Shown here: one piece after another, positions 35,835-48,252 of the stretch
How the letters are laid out: each line of letters starts with the position of its first letter
Numbering within the stretch: the first letter of the stretch is position 1
Assembly (NCBI GenBank): GCA_030549335.1
Contig: CM060188.1
Span: 14,201,501-14,265,500 of the forward strand
Source of the DNA: Pontederia crassipes
Taxonomy: Eukaryota > Streptophyta > Magnoliopsida > Commelinales > Pontederiaceae
DNA length: 64,000 nt
Direction: 5' to 3'
The notes under the pieces: generated by a model
Database searches by the model: none
What the model was told of the DNA's origin: nothing
The model's input: only the letters and a program-made list of their open reading frames with translations
Translations under genes and position numbers: made by a program

Positions 35835-36505
35835 AAAATGACAATTATCAGCTCTAAGAAAATGACCCCAGGAAGTCGTTGAAGCAATGCCAACTACTTG
35901 CATGTGCGTGGTTATATCTGTCTGTTCCAACGATTAATTTACTCATCGTAAAAAAAAAGAAGACAGAAGATATAAGAAGAAGCCATGTCTGCCATGAGCA
36001 GAAGGATACAAAAGGCATGGTATGCAGGACACACAAAATGTGCATCAAAGTAACTGCATCTCTTGTTTGGTTGCAGCTCCCCCTCCTGCATTTACTTCCC
36101 AAGAGAGGACGAGAGGGAGCATTCTAAACGCCCATCCTCTTCTTCTTTTTGTCTACCATGCTGGTTCATGCATGCTAATTGTTATCGTCCTCCCCGTTGC
36201 TGCAATAATTATTATGGTGTCAGTTCGTTTATAACTCCGGGTGCCTCATTTAATTCTCTAAGCCCCATGGGTCATGGACCTAATTGAAAATAACATAAAA
36301 ATGCATATTTAGATATTTATTTAATTACACTTTGTTATCTGTCACTAAGAAAGACGCCTCGTAATTGAAACATATTTCTTACAATAATTATTATATGCCT
36401 AAAACCGAAAATAAAAAAAATAAAGGAAAAATAATATTCGACAACTTTTGAGGGGATGAAGGATAAGCGGATAAGGACAACAACAGGGAGGAGGGAAAAC
36501 ACTTA
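32548..36505. other. Long AT-rich intergenic interval
   Basis: The first 250 bases probably include the subtilase 3'UTR. Most of the rest is very AT-rich without a supported gene. A GC-richer island at 35440-35660 with CGAGAGAGAGCGAG tracts could be an orphan promoter or leader, but no coding region follows. A (TA)n run of about 19 units is at 35795-35832. Confidence 0.5.
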
Positions 36506-37009
36506 TTACCGCCTGGGAGCCCCCGGGACACCGCCTCCGGCAGCGCCTCCCGCGCTGGCGCCCCCAGCCTCTACGGCGGCGAGCAGAGCACCTTGGGCGA
36601 CCAGGCTCTTGTAGATCTCGACGATCACCTTCTCGTCGTACTCCTTCCGAGCTTGCTGCCCGAACCCGACCGCGGCACGCGGAGCCCCGAACCCGACGCT
36701 GCCAAAGCCGTACCCGGCGTACGCCACCCCGGGCGAGCTGGCGATGCGGAGCATCATCCGGACATAAGCGTCTCGGAGCCGCGCGAGGAAGCGGCGCGGC
36801 GAGAAGGACCGCAGGAACCGCAATTTCGGCTTGATCTTGACCTTCCAGGGCCTCCTTCGCCTGGCACCTCCGCCTAGCTCCGCCTGGTTCGGGCGGCGCC
36901 GGGGGCCGACGTCCCCATCGGCCCGGTGGTAGCCGCGGCTCTTCCAGTAGCCCTTGAGCCCGCCCTTGTACGTCTCCGTGGGGGCGGCGCTCTTCGCATC
37001 GAGAGGCAT
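36506..37009 (-). CDS. Plant-specific small basic protein (At1g79160/At1g16500-like), function unknown
   Basis: A single-exon, 167-residue protein. Visible parts: a basic stretch GARRRRPWKVKIKPKLRF (48-65), then SPRRFLARLRDAYVRMMLRIASS (70-92), a Gly-rich linker GYGFGSVGFG (99-108), and the conserved KEYDEKVIVEIYKSL (122-136). The tail is Ala/Gly-rich. The basic block, the ARLRDAYV helix and the YDEKxxVEIYKSL block in this order define a plant family whose Arabidopsis members are mislabelled 'filamentous hemagglutinin transporter' in databases. No role is established. There is no signal peptide or membrane span. The start is the first ATG after a 55-base leader, and a TATA box fits that start. 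The gene is strongly GC-rich with AT-rich flanks on both sides. It looks intact. Confidence 0.8.
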   Translation of the reverse strand: MPLDAKSAAPTETYKGGLKGYWKSRGYHRADGDVGPRRRPNQAELGGGARRRRPWKVKIKPKLRFLRSFSPRRFLARLRDAYVRMMLRIASSPGVAYAGYGFGSVGFGAPRAAVGFGQQARKEYDEKVIVEIYKSLVAQGALLAAVEAGGASAGGAAGGGVPGAPRR

Positions 37010-37092
37010 CTTTAGGTAAAATATGATAGACGGTGTAACGGCGGCCGCGGCGGCGGCGATGGTGATGGCGGTGATGAGATCCAGTGGCCGGG

Positions 37093-37103
37093 CTTATATA
37101 TAG
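37093..37103 (-). promoter_or_regulatory. TATA box of the small basic protein gene
   Basis: Read on the minus strand CTATATATAAG, 84-94 bases upstream of the ATG at 37009. It predicts a start near 37065 and a leader of about 55 bases. Confidence 0.65.
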
Positions 37104-37109
37104 GACGGG

Positions 37110-39390
37110 AAATGGCCGGGGCAGGGAGAGGAGCCTTCGAATGCTCGGAGTAGTCCGCCCTACGCGAGATCTGGACCGTTGGTATATTTGCTTTGAGTGT
37201 ATGATGTTTGAGGAATGCATCTTAACCGTCGACGGAATGGGACTTCAAGTGGGCCCGCTTGAAGTGGCCCATCTGGTTGTTGAATCGGATTGGTGGATTT
37301 TATAGCATCACAATTTTTTTTTCTCTCTCGGAAATTTTTAACGCTAAGCAGTACGTACGAATACATAAAAATGCTACGGAATTATAAATTTATAGATTCA
37401 ATGCGCGGATGTAAACAGAATTGGTAAATCCGAAAGAAATTTCCAAATAAAAAAATAAATGTCGGAGTTTCATTTAATTATCAAAGTATTATTTCAATAA
37501 AATAGAATTAATCCGCTCAAATTGGGTCCATTAACAAAATGTGGTTTTTATTTTTATTTGAAAACGTTTTCCGTCATCTCTTGCTTCTTTCTTATTGATA
37601 TAATTATTTGTCTAATTTAATTTATAATATCACATGTATTTAAATGTTGTCTTTCTTTTTATTTAAAAACTTTTCCGTTATCTCTTACCTTTTTATTATA
37701 GATATAATTATTTATCTAATTTTTGGGGGTTGAGATTATTATTTGTCTAATTCAATATATATTATGAATGTCATTTTTTGGTATAAGTGTAAATGTGATA
37801 ATAATTATAATTATAATATCACATGTATTTAAACACAGGACTCATTTATTATGAAAAATTTTACTTTGACATTTAAACGTCGAATATGGGGATTAATCAT
37901 ATTCTTGAGTTGAGCAATGATTTCCTAGATATTTGAAGTATTTTTAAACTGACCCAGAAAATTATCAGAAGAATTTCATCTATTAAAGTGGATTATTTTG
38001 TTCACGCAGAAAGATTATAATGACTTGAAGGTCAAAGTATAATTCTACATGAATAAAGTATCAAGGTGTCTATCTCTATGATTAAGTGAGTGGAAGTAGA
38101 ATAAGAAGGAGAGATGATTATTTATTATTTTCGTCGTGGAAAAAAAGGTTGCTGGGTTTTTCTAGTGCAATCTGCACTATATTTCCTTTTTAATAAAATA
38201 TTACAATAATCCAAAGGGATAACTATTCGCAGTAACTCTATTACGCACGATTGGGAAAGTAAAAATAAAAAACTCACGCAACCAAATCGGGTTACTGATA
38301 AAAAAAACTTATAGCACTATGCTTCCTTTTTAAGAGAAGGGCAATTCTTGGTCTAATCTCGGAAAAAATAATATTTTTTTAAAAAAATAAATAATTAATA
38401 TCATTTTGCAAATAATTATTAATTAAGGAGCCAAACACAAACAGCACATATTCATTAACACATGACACGGGCTTTAATGACACATAGTATATTTAATGAG
38501 TCATTAGTGGTGGTAGGTGGTGATGGAAACAGGGCAATTTGGGGGTTGCGTTGCCTTTAGAAGCTTTTCAAACCGGCGACAATTTTAAGGCGAGTGAGGT
38601 TTATACACTTTGCAACGTTAATCATCTTTTATTTTTTATGTTTAATTAGGAAGGTCGCCAGCATGATATGACACACACAACAAAGTACGAGTGATGGGAT
38701 GAGTTATTAATGGTCACATGGATAAAGAATCATAAATGGTATTGCATCAACATTCCGTAAGGCTCTTGTGTTTGCACCAACTTTGGTTTATGCTTGATTT
38801 GAACATGATATTGTCACACCCCCCATTTCAATTCCAGAATTCATGGCATGCCAAACAAATATTGCAAGATATGCTTCGTCAATGGCTGTTGAATATTTAG
38901 GAACCCACAACTGTTTCATGGGATCGAATGTTAAGTTTTAAAGCCCTGTTTGGCATCTTTCGGGAGCAAAATAAAATGCTTCGTTGGATGGGGCTGAATT
39001 CCTACTTTGTATCTGTTCTTTGTCGTCATAAGTGTCGATCCATGCGTCTCAAAAATTGTCGAAATAGAAATTAAAATTTTGATGTGATAAATCAATTTTA
39101 ATAATTATTTGGATGAATCATAGATTATGAACATAAAATATAAATTTATTAACGAATAAAAATAATAGTATAAATTTATTTTTTATTAAACATATATTAT
39201 TTAAATATAATTAACTGTATTTTTAACTAATTATATTTAACAAAATAATAAAATATTTTGATGAAATGATAAGTAATTAATATTAAATTAATCCTTTTAT
39301 ATATTATATTGTGAAAGAAACGTAGTAGATAGAAAATAAAGAAAAAAAGTTGTCACGTTAAAAAAAAAGAAATTAAAATTGGTTCTGCAA
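37110..39390. other. Promoter region, then AT-rich intergenic DNA
   Basis: The first 200 bases belong to the upstream region of the small basic protein gene. At 37550-37760 a roughly 125-base AT-rich unit (TTATTTGTCTAATT...) is repeated with divergence. No gene is seen. Confidence 0.5.
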
Positions 39391-39398
39391 TCTGCACT

Positions 39399-40379
39399 TA
39401 GAGATGCTTAATAGATCAGACGAGTTACTAATAGATTTTATCAACTGGACGTTGACCGAATATTGGACGGACCTGGCCGACCTGTTAGCTTATCGAACGG
39501 ACATCAGGTTGTCAATCAAGTGTCTAGCCTTGTCCGCCCCATTAAGGTCTATCCAACCTTAACGGTCGGGTCGACAATTAAACTGATCGGACTAGTCCAT
39601 TAATATTTTTTACAATATCTCAAAAATCATCTGTCCTATAATATATAATAAAAGGATATCATAATAATTCCTCAATTTATTATCATATATTTACTCATTA
39701 TGTTGTCACATATAAATAAGAAAGATAAAATATTTACGTAGTTCGACTTATAGCTTATACCCACAGCTAAAGGAGCTCGAAAATCAATTGTGCTAAAAAA
39801 AATATTACATAATTAGTATCATATTAAGTAAAATAAAATTTACAACAATCAAATATAACTATCAAGAGATAACTACGTATTATGCAACACTGATAAAATA
39901 TTCGTCTTCTTTATCTTCATTATTTTCATCATATATAAATTGATTTTGCATTCTTACTTTTACATCAAGCATAAATAACACTACAGAAGAATAAAAATTA
40001 TATCATTATATAAAATATATGATCGTATCATTAGAAAAGAATAAAAATTGAAATCATGCATTTTGCATAACAAATTAACATTAGCTAAATAACATAATGA
40101 CATCACATGAATTAATTAAAATAAATTTGTACAATAATATTTATGTTATTTTAATAAATTTAATCTATTAACGATTAACGGATGGACTAACGGGCGTCTT
40201 ATTACTTATCGAACGAATATTGGACGAATATCAGACTATCGGTATTGGACAAATGGATGAATAACTTTGTCCAATCTGATATAGGCCCAAGCCCGTTAAG
40301 AAATCGAATGGACCCGAACTTAAACTTGGATGGACTAGTCGATATATTACCGGACTGTCCGATCCAATAAACACCTTTA
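39399..40379. mobile_element. hAT-type non-autonomous element
   Basis: The left end TAGAGATGCTTAATAGATCA and the inverted right end TAAAGGTGTTTATTGGATCG share alternating matches over 23 bp. Flanks TCTGCACT (39391-39398) and TCTGCGCT (40380-40387) are an 8-bp duplication with one transition. Subterminal regions carry GGACGGAC / ATTGGACGAATAT words and the centre is AT-rich. There is no transposase. Its end sequence is related to the TAGGGGTG family at 6056. Confidence 0.8.
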
Positions 40380-40387
40380 TCTGCGCT

Positions 40388-41650
40388 ACGGCGCAGGTGG
40401 AAATGAAATCGACGTCCACATTACCGTCGATGCTCACTTTGAATTCATGATTCCGCCAAACGTCATGTGCGGAACTTTCAAAGTTGTGTCAAGTTCTATT
40501 GGATCGAATTGTAGACATAACTATATATATTCATCTTTGACAATTTGATGTAATATAATAACTTCTATAAGTGCAACGACAATACAATTAGATAGATAAC
40601 CAATAATAACAACGGAAGACTTTAATAAATATATAATCCAAGCACAGCACATCATGGTAGTTCAGGGGTTCCTATAAGATTTAACACTGTCCCAATAAGA
40701 AGTTTCTTACATAACATATGAACATAAATAAATCCGTGACTCAAATGCTTATATCTCACTCGATCGACTTGATATAAAAGTTCACAATATAATATAATAA
40801 TAAAATAATTTGGGCCTAATGATCTTATCATGACACATGTGCAATCTTCCATGGCGAAATAATGACACTATCGTCGAGCCTCTTTATCTGCACGAAATGA
40901 GAAATTCTTCCATTAAAGTATATTCAGAATCATACATGTTATATATGATCTTAATTAAAATTTCTATACCATGTGACACATGCAAGTACATCGGAAGAAT
41001 AATTAATAATAATGCATTCGGCACCGCGTTCTATATGAAATGTTATAGAACTAATAATGGCAAGGTAAGAATTAATAACACTATACACTACCTTTAAAAG
41101 CACGTTATACAGTTATTTTGCGCATCTTTAATTTTTTTTTTTAACAAAAACATCATATGGTAAAGAGGCATACACTCTTTGTATACTTCATGATGAGTAA
41201 ACATTCCCATTTTCATCCTTATATCCTAGTGATTATTTTTTATCATGTCATATGGCTTTCATTTCATTCTTCGTATTACTAGAATAGCTAATTATCTTAG
41301 GTGATTAAAAATATTACGTCTATAAGAAAATAAATTTCGAAGTTTTTACGGCGGATATATTCGTTATAAAATCGCAATATTCTTATAATGTACATTGATT
41401 CACTCGTATTGGTCAACTAGATAATAGGGTCGTGTAGAGTTCATTTTTCGAAATGCTTGCACTATTGCTAACATATCCTTCGAGTGCAGCTCTTTCCAAA
41501 TGATACATTTCAAAGTTCAACCGATGAAGTATCATATTGTGCACTACGGTCGTAATACGTGATAACTCTCTCCATCACTATAGTCTTGAAATTAATCGGT
41601 CATAACATTTTCAAGTGGCCACACTATATAGTGGTGCGATATAGGAACAC
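40388..41650. other. AT-rich intergenic DNA
   Basis: No supported gene or element. The open frame at 40837-41097 has no recognisable domain. Confidence 0.5.
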
Positions 41651-41770
41651 GGGCGTGGTGAAGTTACTTGTAAATAAGTGGTACGAGGTTCAAATTATGT
41701 GCTTCTTTATTTTCAAGTTTATCTTTTTTTAGTGGCCTTATGCCTCCTTATATAATTGAAAAAAAAAAAG
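41651..41770 (+). mobile_element. SINE copy, diverged and 5'-shortened
   Basis: It shares GGCGTGGTG, a box B-like GAGGTTCAAATT, TTTATTTTCAAGTTT, and the TATGCCTCCTTATATAAT end before an A-run with the SINE at 23364. No clean target duplication is visible. Confidence 0.55.
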
Positions 41771-42017
41771 GTAACGCAATATGACTATAGTGCATGAAAC
41801 TTCCTGGCATGTTATAGTGTAACAATATGTTATAAGCTGTGAAAAATTCTTATTATAGAGGAGATTATTGTGATTCATCGACATTATCTTGATATAAATA
41901 TAATGAATTCATTATACATAGTTAACAAACCAATTAGATGAAAAATCCACATAGCAACATTCCGACTACTAATAAAATAATAACAGAGTGAGCTATCACG
42001 ACACAATGATTCAGTCA

Positions 42018-42381
42018 GGAGAACGATCCACATACCCGAACTCGACCCGATGGTCGGGTCGACTTGGATAAAATCTAACCTGAATCGATCCGATCCGATT
42101 TTTTAATTTTTTAATTTTTTTGTATTTTTATTTAAACTTAAGCTTATATTTACTTTAAAAATTTTAAAATGAAATAAAATTTTAAAATACTGAAATAATA
42201 TTAAATGGTTAGAAACTTATTTTGTACTATAAAATAAATATTAAATAAATTTAAAAATAATATAAAAATAAAGAAAATTGGATGGTCGAGCAACCTGACC
42301 CAACCCGATCGAATTTGGTCGGATCGAATCGGGTCAGATTTGTTCACAGATCGAGTTGGACCCGATCCGTGAACACCCCTA
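42018..42381. mobile_element. Second, decayed copy of the TAGGGGTGTTCAC hAT MITE
   Basis: The right end CGTGAACACCCCTA matches the element at 6056-6455 exactly. Inside it, CGGATCGAATCGGGTCAGATTTG and CTCGACCCGATGGTCGGGTC are the same subterminal words. The left terminus is too diverged to place, so the left coordinate is approximate. Confidence 0.6.
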
Positions 42382-42653
42382 ATTCCATCCATCTATTAAG
42401 TGTACAAAACATGTCCTCTGTATCTCACCTTTACAATTAATTAGAGACTTATAACGCTAATGTTCCTCGAGAAATGTCGTGCATTCATATTATTCTTTCT
42501 TAGCTCCCATTGATACTTTGAACCAATTGTATTACCATCGTCCTATTTGGGTGTCTCATGTGATAAAAATATAGAACAAAATGGATAACAATGAGATGAT
42601 TTTTTTTTGTCTCTGTATCTCATCAAGAATATTTTTTTTAACAAAGGATCATG

Positions 42654-43241
42654 CTATCTATTGATATAGGTCGCAGAAATATCCTGATACAAAATTTGAA
42701 GGAGGCCCGAAGGCGCTCGTCCTTCCCAAAAAGTATCGTTCCCATTGGAACGACCAAAATTCGCCAAATAGTCCGCAGCCTGATTACATTCTCTATAACA
42801 ATGTTTAATAGTACAGGCTTCAAATTGAGCAATCATTTGGTGTATATCCATAACAAGGTTTTTGATTCGCCATGGATAATTTTGCTTCTTGTTGATTATT
42901 TGTACCAAGGCAGCGGAGTCAGTTTCCACTTGCACGTGTGTGTACCCCAATTGGATTCCATGCTTTATACCCGCCATCACCCCCCCAATCCTCGAGCTCA
43001 AGGATAGTCTCAGCATCTCTCCGAAAAGCCCCTGCAGCAAGAAAATAGCCATCAGTATTTCTAAGCAAGTAACCTGCTCCCCCGCCTCGAAAGCTCCTGT
43101 GAAGGAGCCATCGGAGTTGATTCTAATCACTCTGCTTGGCGAGGGCTCCCATCGGACCTGGATGGGGTCTTGGGGGGTAAGGGCCTGAGGACAGTGGTAA
43201 GTAATATATTCATTATACCCAGCCAAGATCCTTGTCCACAT
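42654..43241 (-). pseudogene. LINE-encoded RNase H domain
   Basis: The 195-codon frame keeps RINSDGSFTG, VQVETDSAALVQII and RECNQAADYLANFG, the aspartate motifs of the RNase H domain at the C-terminus of plant L1 ORF2. Part of the region between the first and second motifs is shifted out of the consensus. It would act on RNA-DNA hybrids during retrotransposition but is cut off from its RT. Confidence 0.75.
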
Positions 43242-43361
43242 TACTGGAACGGTTGTCCTCTTAGAACGAAAATGAATATCATTTCTCGCTTCTCAGTTCC
43301 CCAAAAGTAGGAGATTATAGAGATTAATTTGTTTTTTGAAGTGCTATCTAAATTTGACCCC

Positions 43362-44242
43362 TCATGCATCCAAGAGTGAGTCCCAAGAATCCAGGAGATC
43401 AAAAATAAAACTGAACTCAGTTTGGAGTATCACCCATAATTGAGAAGAAAAATTGCAATGAAAAAACAAGTATGTATTAGTTTTAGCCGAGGCACCACAT
43501 AGTAAGCAAGTTGGATTATTCAAAGTATTCAAATGAAAAATAATATCCAAGATTGGCAAACGACGATGCAGTAATTTCCATAAAAAGAAATGAATTTTCT
43601 GTGGCACATGAATCTTCCATATGACATTCCAAGAGGACCTTCCAAGACCCAGTGATGAGTAGGACCGGCGGCTAATGAAATTATACACAGAAGTAGCATT
43701 TGCATAGTCATGAGTACTATGTACCCAAACCCAACTGTCGTCATTGGCCTCAGCAGGCAAATAGATAGCTGAAATACGAGAGACCAAGTCAATTCCAAAA
43801 CTTTCACATAATAGATCAAGATTCCAAGTATTACCATGCATAAAATCTTTGACATGCAGAGAATCAAGATGAAAGTTCATATTAACATAAGTTGGTGACC
43901 ATGCAAGAGGAATACATGAAATCCAAGGGTCAAAAAAGACATTCGTAGATTGTCCATGCCCAATTTTGTTTCTTGCAATGACTGGAGCATGATTTTCCAA
44001 TTCCATGCAGGATGTTGATTGCAAATTTTAGATTGCCATGGATGGATAAAACCATACTTGCTACGTACCAAGTTTGCCCAAGGTGATTCCCCAGTATTAA
44101 ACAGATCCATGATCCGTCTAGCAAGGAGTGCTGGACGAATGAACTTGAGATTCCTAATGCCAACAACCCCCTCACATTTTGGGAGCTGAACAATACTCCA
44201 ATTGATTGAATGCACCCCCTTGTTGTCTCCCCTGAATTTCAA
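43362..44242 (-). pseudogene. LINE post-RT region with zinc-binding motif
   Basis: Overlapping frames give PAWNWKIMLQSL, GHGQSTNVFFDPW, and KIHVPQKIHFFLWKLLHRRLP followed by CLLCGA..YLFFHC. This is the zf-RVT region of plant non-LTR elements. At least one frameshift occurs near 43900-44000. Confidence 0.75.
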
Positions 44243-44420
44243 AAAACTGACCTTGAGAGTTTCTCAAGTGTGCTATGCACCCCACTAGTAATGTATATAG
44301 AGCTTATAACATAGGTTGGCGTTGAATTTATTACAGAGTTTATAAGTGTAGCTTTTCTTACCTAACTAAGCAATTTGCCTTTGCACCCTGCTACCCTAGA
44401 AGGATGAAACAAAACAAGAT

Positions 44421-44936
44421 ACAACGCAACAGCTTTACATAGAAAAGCCCACGATTGAAGGTTAAATGGACTGAACAGAGGACTTGGGGCCCATTTAAAT
44501 TAACACTTCCTCAATCATTTAACCTTTTTAAAGATATTTTTAATAACTTGAAGCTAGACATACGGGTAAGGGGGAATTTCACCAAATGTTGGTAAATTAT
44601 ATTATTTAAAATAATTTTTAAAAAGCATGAATTAATTATTTTACAAATGTATAATATGATAGAATTATCACTATGGGAAAAATTCCCACTTTTCATAAAA
44701 TTGTATACAAGAGAACGATATTCTCTCTACGGTCTCCATAAAACAATAGAATTATTTTGGATATAAAAATCTAGGGTTTGATAAGAACAATAATAAAATT
44801 GGACAGTTATATTGGCCCAAAAAATTGCTATTTCAAATTTTTAACTAAAATAAATTGAGACTAAAAGTTTACTCTACATTAAAATGTCTTAAAGCTCTAT
44901 TGCATATAGTCTAATTTTTTAATGTACCTATTTTTA
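44421..44936. other. AT-rich intergenic DNA
   Basis: Nothing supported. Confidence 0.5.
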
Positions 44937-45715
44937 GGGTAAATTATATGGATCGTCCTTCAACTTTAGATCAATATCTTTACGGTCGCTTAACTTCAAT
45001 TTGTAACTTAATCGTCCTCGAATTTTATTTTTCTTTCACGCTTCGTCCACTTGATCGGTAATAGTAGATTTTCCGATTAGGTTTCTGATGTGTCCCAATT
45101 AAACTATTATAAAATTAATAAAAAATATAAATTTAATAAAAAAATATACAGTCGACGAGCTCATGAGGTGGCGGCCAACACCTCCTCTTCTTCGTCGCCG
45201 TGCGCGAGGAAGAAAAAAGAGGGGTATTGACGATGGATTTAAAAAAGTATATAAAATGGTGACATTTAGATGTTTGCACCCTGTTGAAGTAAGGAATCAT
45301 AATATATATGTTTGGGACATCTTCCATTTTGAGAGATTTGAAATAGCACTCTCTCGTTGAAAGGTTCTATATATATGTCGTTTCTCAACACATTTTCTTT
45401 AGACATGAACTCTATTTTTTTTCTCTTCTCAAATGGTAAATATTTTTCAGAACATGAAATGTGCTCTTGCCCCGCCGACGCCCCCCTCTCGTGAGCTTGT
45501 CTGTCGTAAGTTTTTTATTTTTTATTAATTTTATAATAGTTTACTATTTTTTATTGGACCTCATTAGTAATCTAATCGGGAAACTTGTTATTACGAGTCA
45601 AGTGGACGAAGTATCAAAGAAAAATAAAGTTTGGGAATGATTCAGTTATAAGTTGAAGTTGATGGATGTTAAGATATTGATCTAAAGTTGTTGGACGATC
45701 TACGCAAATTTACCC
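44937..45715. mobile_element. Long-TIR foldback element
   Basis: The ends AGGGTAAATTATATGGATCG and (inverted) AGGGTAAATTTGCGTAGATCG start arms of about 185 bp that match throughout (TCACGCTTCGTCCACTTGAT / TCAAGTGGACGAAGTATCA). The interior includes GACGAGCTCATGAGG and CTCGTGAGCTTGTC, words shared with the palindrome at 49577. There is no coding capacity. Confidence 0.7.
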
Positions 45716-46073
45716 TATGTTTATGATATATTATTTTCATTTTTCTACTTGTAAAAAAGTAATATACTAAGCACTAGAACTTGCACTTACGAACGTTACA
45801 TTACCGTAGGATAGACACAAAGCAAAGCAAATATTAATTAATATAATATCCATTTCTTTTCTTTTTCTTTTACTACATATTGATTACAGTGATACTTCGT
45901 GAGTTTATTTTCCTTATGTGACAATGCCACACGACTAAAAGTATTTTCTAAAAGAAACACCAGTTGATAAAACTTAATGCCGGTTAAATTGGCTGAATTA
46001 ACCTTATTTAACAAGAAAAAATATTTGAGGTAAAAAAAATACGATGACACCATGAGTGCCAACTCTAATTACT

Positions 46074-46107
<34 letters not shown>

Positions 46108-46149
46108 GGAAAAAATGAGTGTGTAAAGTGCATGATAAATAATTTTACA
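45716..46149. other. AT-rich intergenic DNA with microsatellite
   Basis: (TA)n of about 15 units at 46077-46106; otherwise empty. Confidence 0.5.
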
Positions 46150-46405
46150 CATACTTTTATTTTATTTTTTTATATCTTTTTTAATTAATAATTTAGATGA
46201 TCATTGATGATAATAAAAATATAATTTAAATTAATTATTATTATTATATTTATCATTTTTAAAATTTTATGAACTTATACACATTATTATCCTTCGTAAT
46301 AAATGTAATAATATTTTATAACTTTTTATGTTATCTAATTTTTTATTATTATTAATGATCATCTAAATTATTCATGAATAAATATATAAAAAAATAAAAA
46401 AAATA
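46150..46405. mobile_element. AT-rich foldback MITE
   Basis: Left arm 46150-46220 and right arm 46340-46405 are inverted copies centred on AATTTAGATGATCATT / AATGATCATCTAAATT. Total length is about 256 bp with no coding capacity. Confidence 0.6.
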
Positions 46406-46451
46406 TCCGTATAGTGGTTTGACGGGCGTCCTTCATATGGAAAGCGTTTGG

Positions 46452-46456
<5 letters not shown>

Positions 46457-46516
<60 letters not shown>
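46457..46516. repeat. (AT)n microsatellite, about 30 units
   Basis: The longest dinucleotide run in the window. Confidence 0.95.
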
Positions 46517-46519
<3 letters not shown>

Positions 46520-46937
46520 ATATATTTGATCTACAAATATGATACTCTGAAATGACAAAATTAAAGCATTCTTTTCAATTGAAGAATATTAAAAAAAAGG
46601 GTTTGCAATTATCTTTAATTGTATAATTAATGTAAAGGGGAAGTGCCGCAATGTACATAAATATATACATGTTTCCGAAATTATTACCTCCAACAACCTT
46701 CAGCAAGGACTCATTCCATTATTTTAGAGGGTGTCCCTAACGTCACTCCCAATGTTGCCACTCCTCCTTTATCTATTTTACTCCTACAACATTTTATACG
46801 AAATTTAGAGGAATGTGAAAGGCTTTAACCCATCTCCGCCTTCCACGAATTACATTTTCTTTAGGATCAAAGTTGTGAAGGTGATGATTATTGTCAATAT
46901 AATTTAAGTTAATAAGTAACAATTTAACTATTTTAGC

Positions 46938-47165
46938 AGCTATAACCTTTTGCCACACACATCGTTTGTCAAATAAAATTAAATAATTTGTCTCCTTATA
47001 ACATCTATAATTTCTTCAAGCCAACACTTGTTATTTTCCAAATAAAATAAAATAATTTATATTTTTTAGTGTCTATAACTTCTGTAAACTCGCACATATT
47101 ATTTGCCAAATAAAATTAAATAATTTGTTGGTCCAAACTTTACAAGCTCTCATGCCAACTTATAA
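46938..47165. repeat. Tandem repeat, about 68 bp, three copies
   Basis: CAAATAAAATTAAATAATTTG recurs at about 46970, 47039 and 47107. Each copy is followed by a TCTATAACTT..CAAGC-like second half. The interval 46517-46937 is otherwise AT-rich and empty. Confidence 0.75.
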
Positions 47166-48040
47166 AAAATGAGTAGGAAATTCATAAATTTGGATGTTAA
47201 TTATTCATTTAATTTACAGCACTTCTTGATTAAGTGACCTGATCATATACCTAAACTTTTAACTTTATTCTCCATAATTTATTTGTATGACATGTCTACT
47301 CTAATTTGAATACACGTGCGATCAACTTGGAACATAAGAAAATGAGACAATGATTCTGTCTTCGTAAAAGGAATTTACTAAAAAAATGATAAAAAGATGA
47401 ATAATCTAAATATCCTTATCCCACAAAAAAAAGATAAATAAGGAAAATAGCTAAAAGATAGTCTCAGCAACCAATTAAGTGCAAAATACTGACAAAAAAG
47501 TAAGAAAATTTTAAATATTGTATAAACTTAAAATAAGACAAATATTAGTTAGAGTTAAACAAATTTCTTTGAGTGATTGCCATCGTGCTAAGAGGGAAAA
47601 TATGAAATTAGATTTGGGAAAAGAGAAAAATCTTATGAGTTGATAAAAGAGCGACATCTTTTTATCACTTTAAAATATATTATTGTCATTTCATGAGTGC
47701 TGAAAGTATCGAACAATTTTATTCTTATCAAATTAAATAGAGTAACAACAATATATTTTTAAATGTCAGGGGCGTTTGATAAAAGAACAAAAATGCTCTA
47801 AATGTTTAAGAATAATTATATTCTTGATCGAGTCATTTGTCGTTGCTGCAACCCGAATTTGTCGGTGCTTTTTCATTTTTCAAGATATCCGGCATGTTCT
47901 ATACATGTCTTATCTATTATTTTTATCCTTACCCTGTTTGGATGATTCAAGAATAAAGCTATAGTTGGATTCTCAGAATTATTATTTTAATCATAATTTA
48001 TTTATATTACTCTCACTCAGATCATAACACCCATCGTAAC

Positions 48041-48252
48041 AAAAAATTCGCTAAATATATAAAACAATTTTTTACCATTGTGATGATTCTTATATTCATA
48101 AAATATTAGAGGGGTAATATAATTAAAAGACGAGTGACACTAAAAAATTGGGAGTTCCCTAAATATATAAAACATTTTTTTTACCGTTATATTATATAAA
48201 ATGTTAGAGGGGTGATATAGTTAAAAGAGGAGTGACACTAAAAAAATTTGGA
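48041..48252. repeat. Tandem duplication, about 102 bp
   Basis: Two copies each contain CTAAATATATAAAACA, TTAGAGGGGT and GAGTGACACTAAAAAA. Confidence 0.8.

Larger units (their letters stand above)
42600..44420 (-). mobile_element. 5'-truncated L1-type LINE remnant
   Basis: Read on the minus strand, from about 44370 to 42640, the pieces follow plant L1 order: the post-RT STPTYVISSIYITSG region, CEGVVGIRNLKFIRPALLARR, the zinc-binding TCLLCGASAKTNTYLFFHC, and an RNase H domain. T-rich runs at 42600-42610 and 42628-42640 on this strand may be the A-tail. The endonuclease and RT core are missing. Confidence 0.8.

Noticed and set aside
36399-37220. 273-codon minus-strand frame over the small basic protein gene
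   Set aside because: Different frame, Arg/Pro-rich, no conserved blocks; the 167-codon frame has the family motifs and a TATA box in register.
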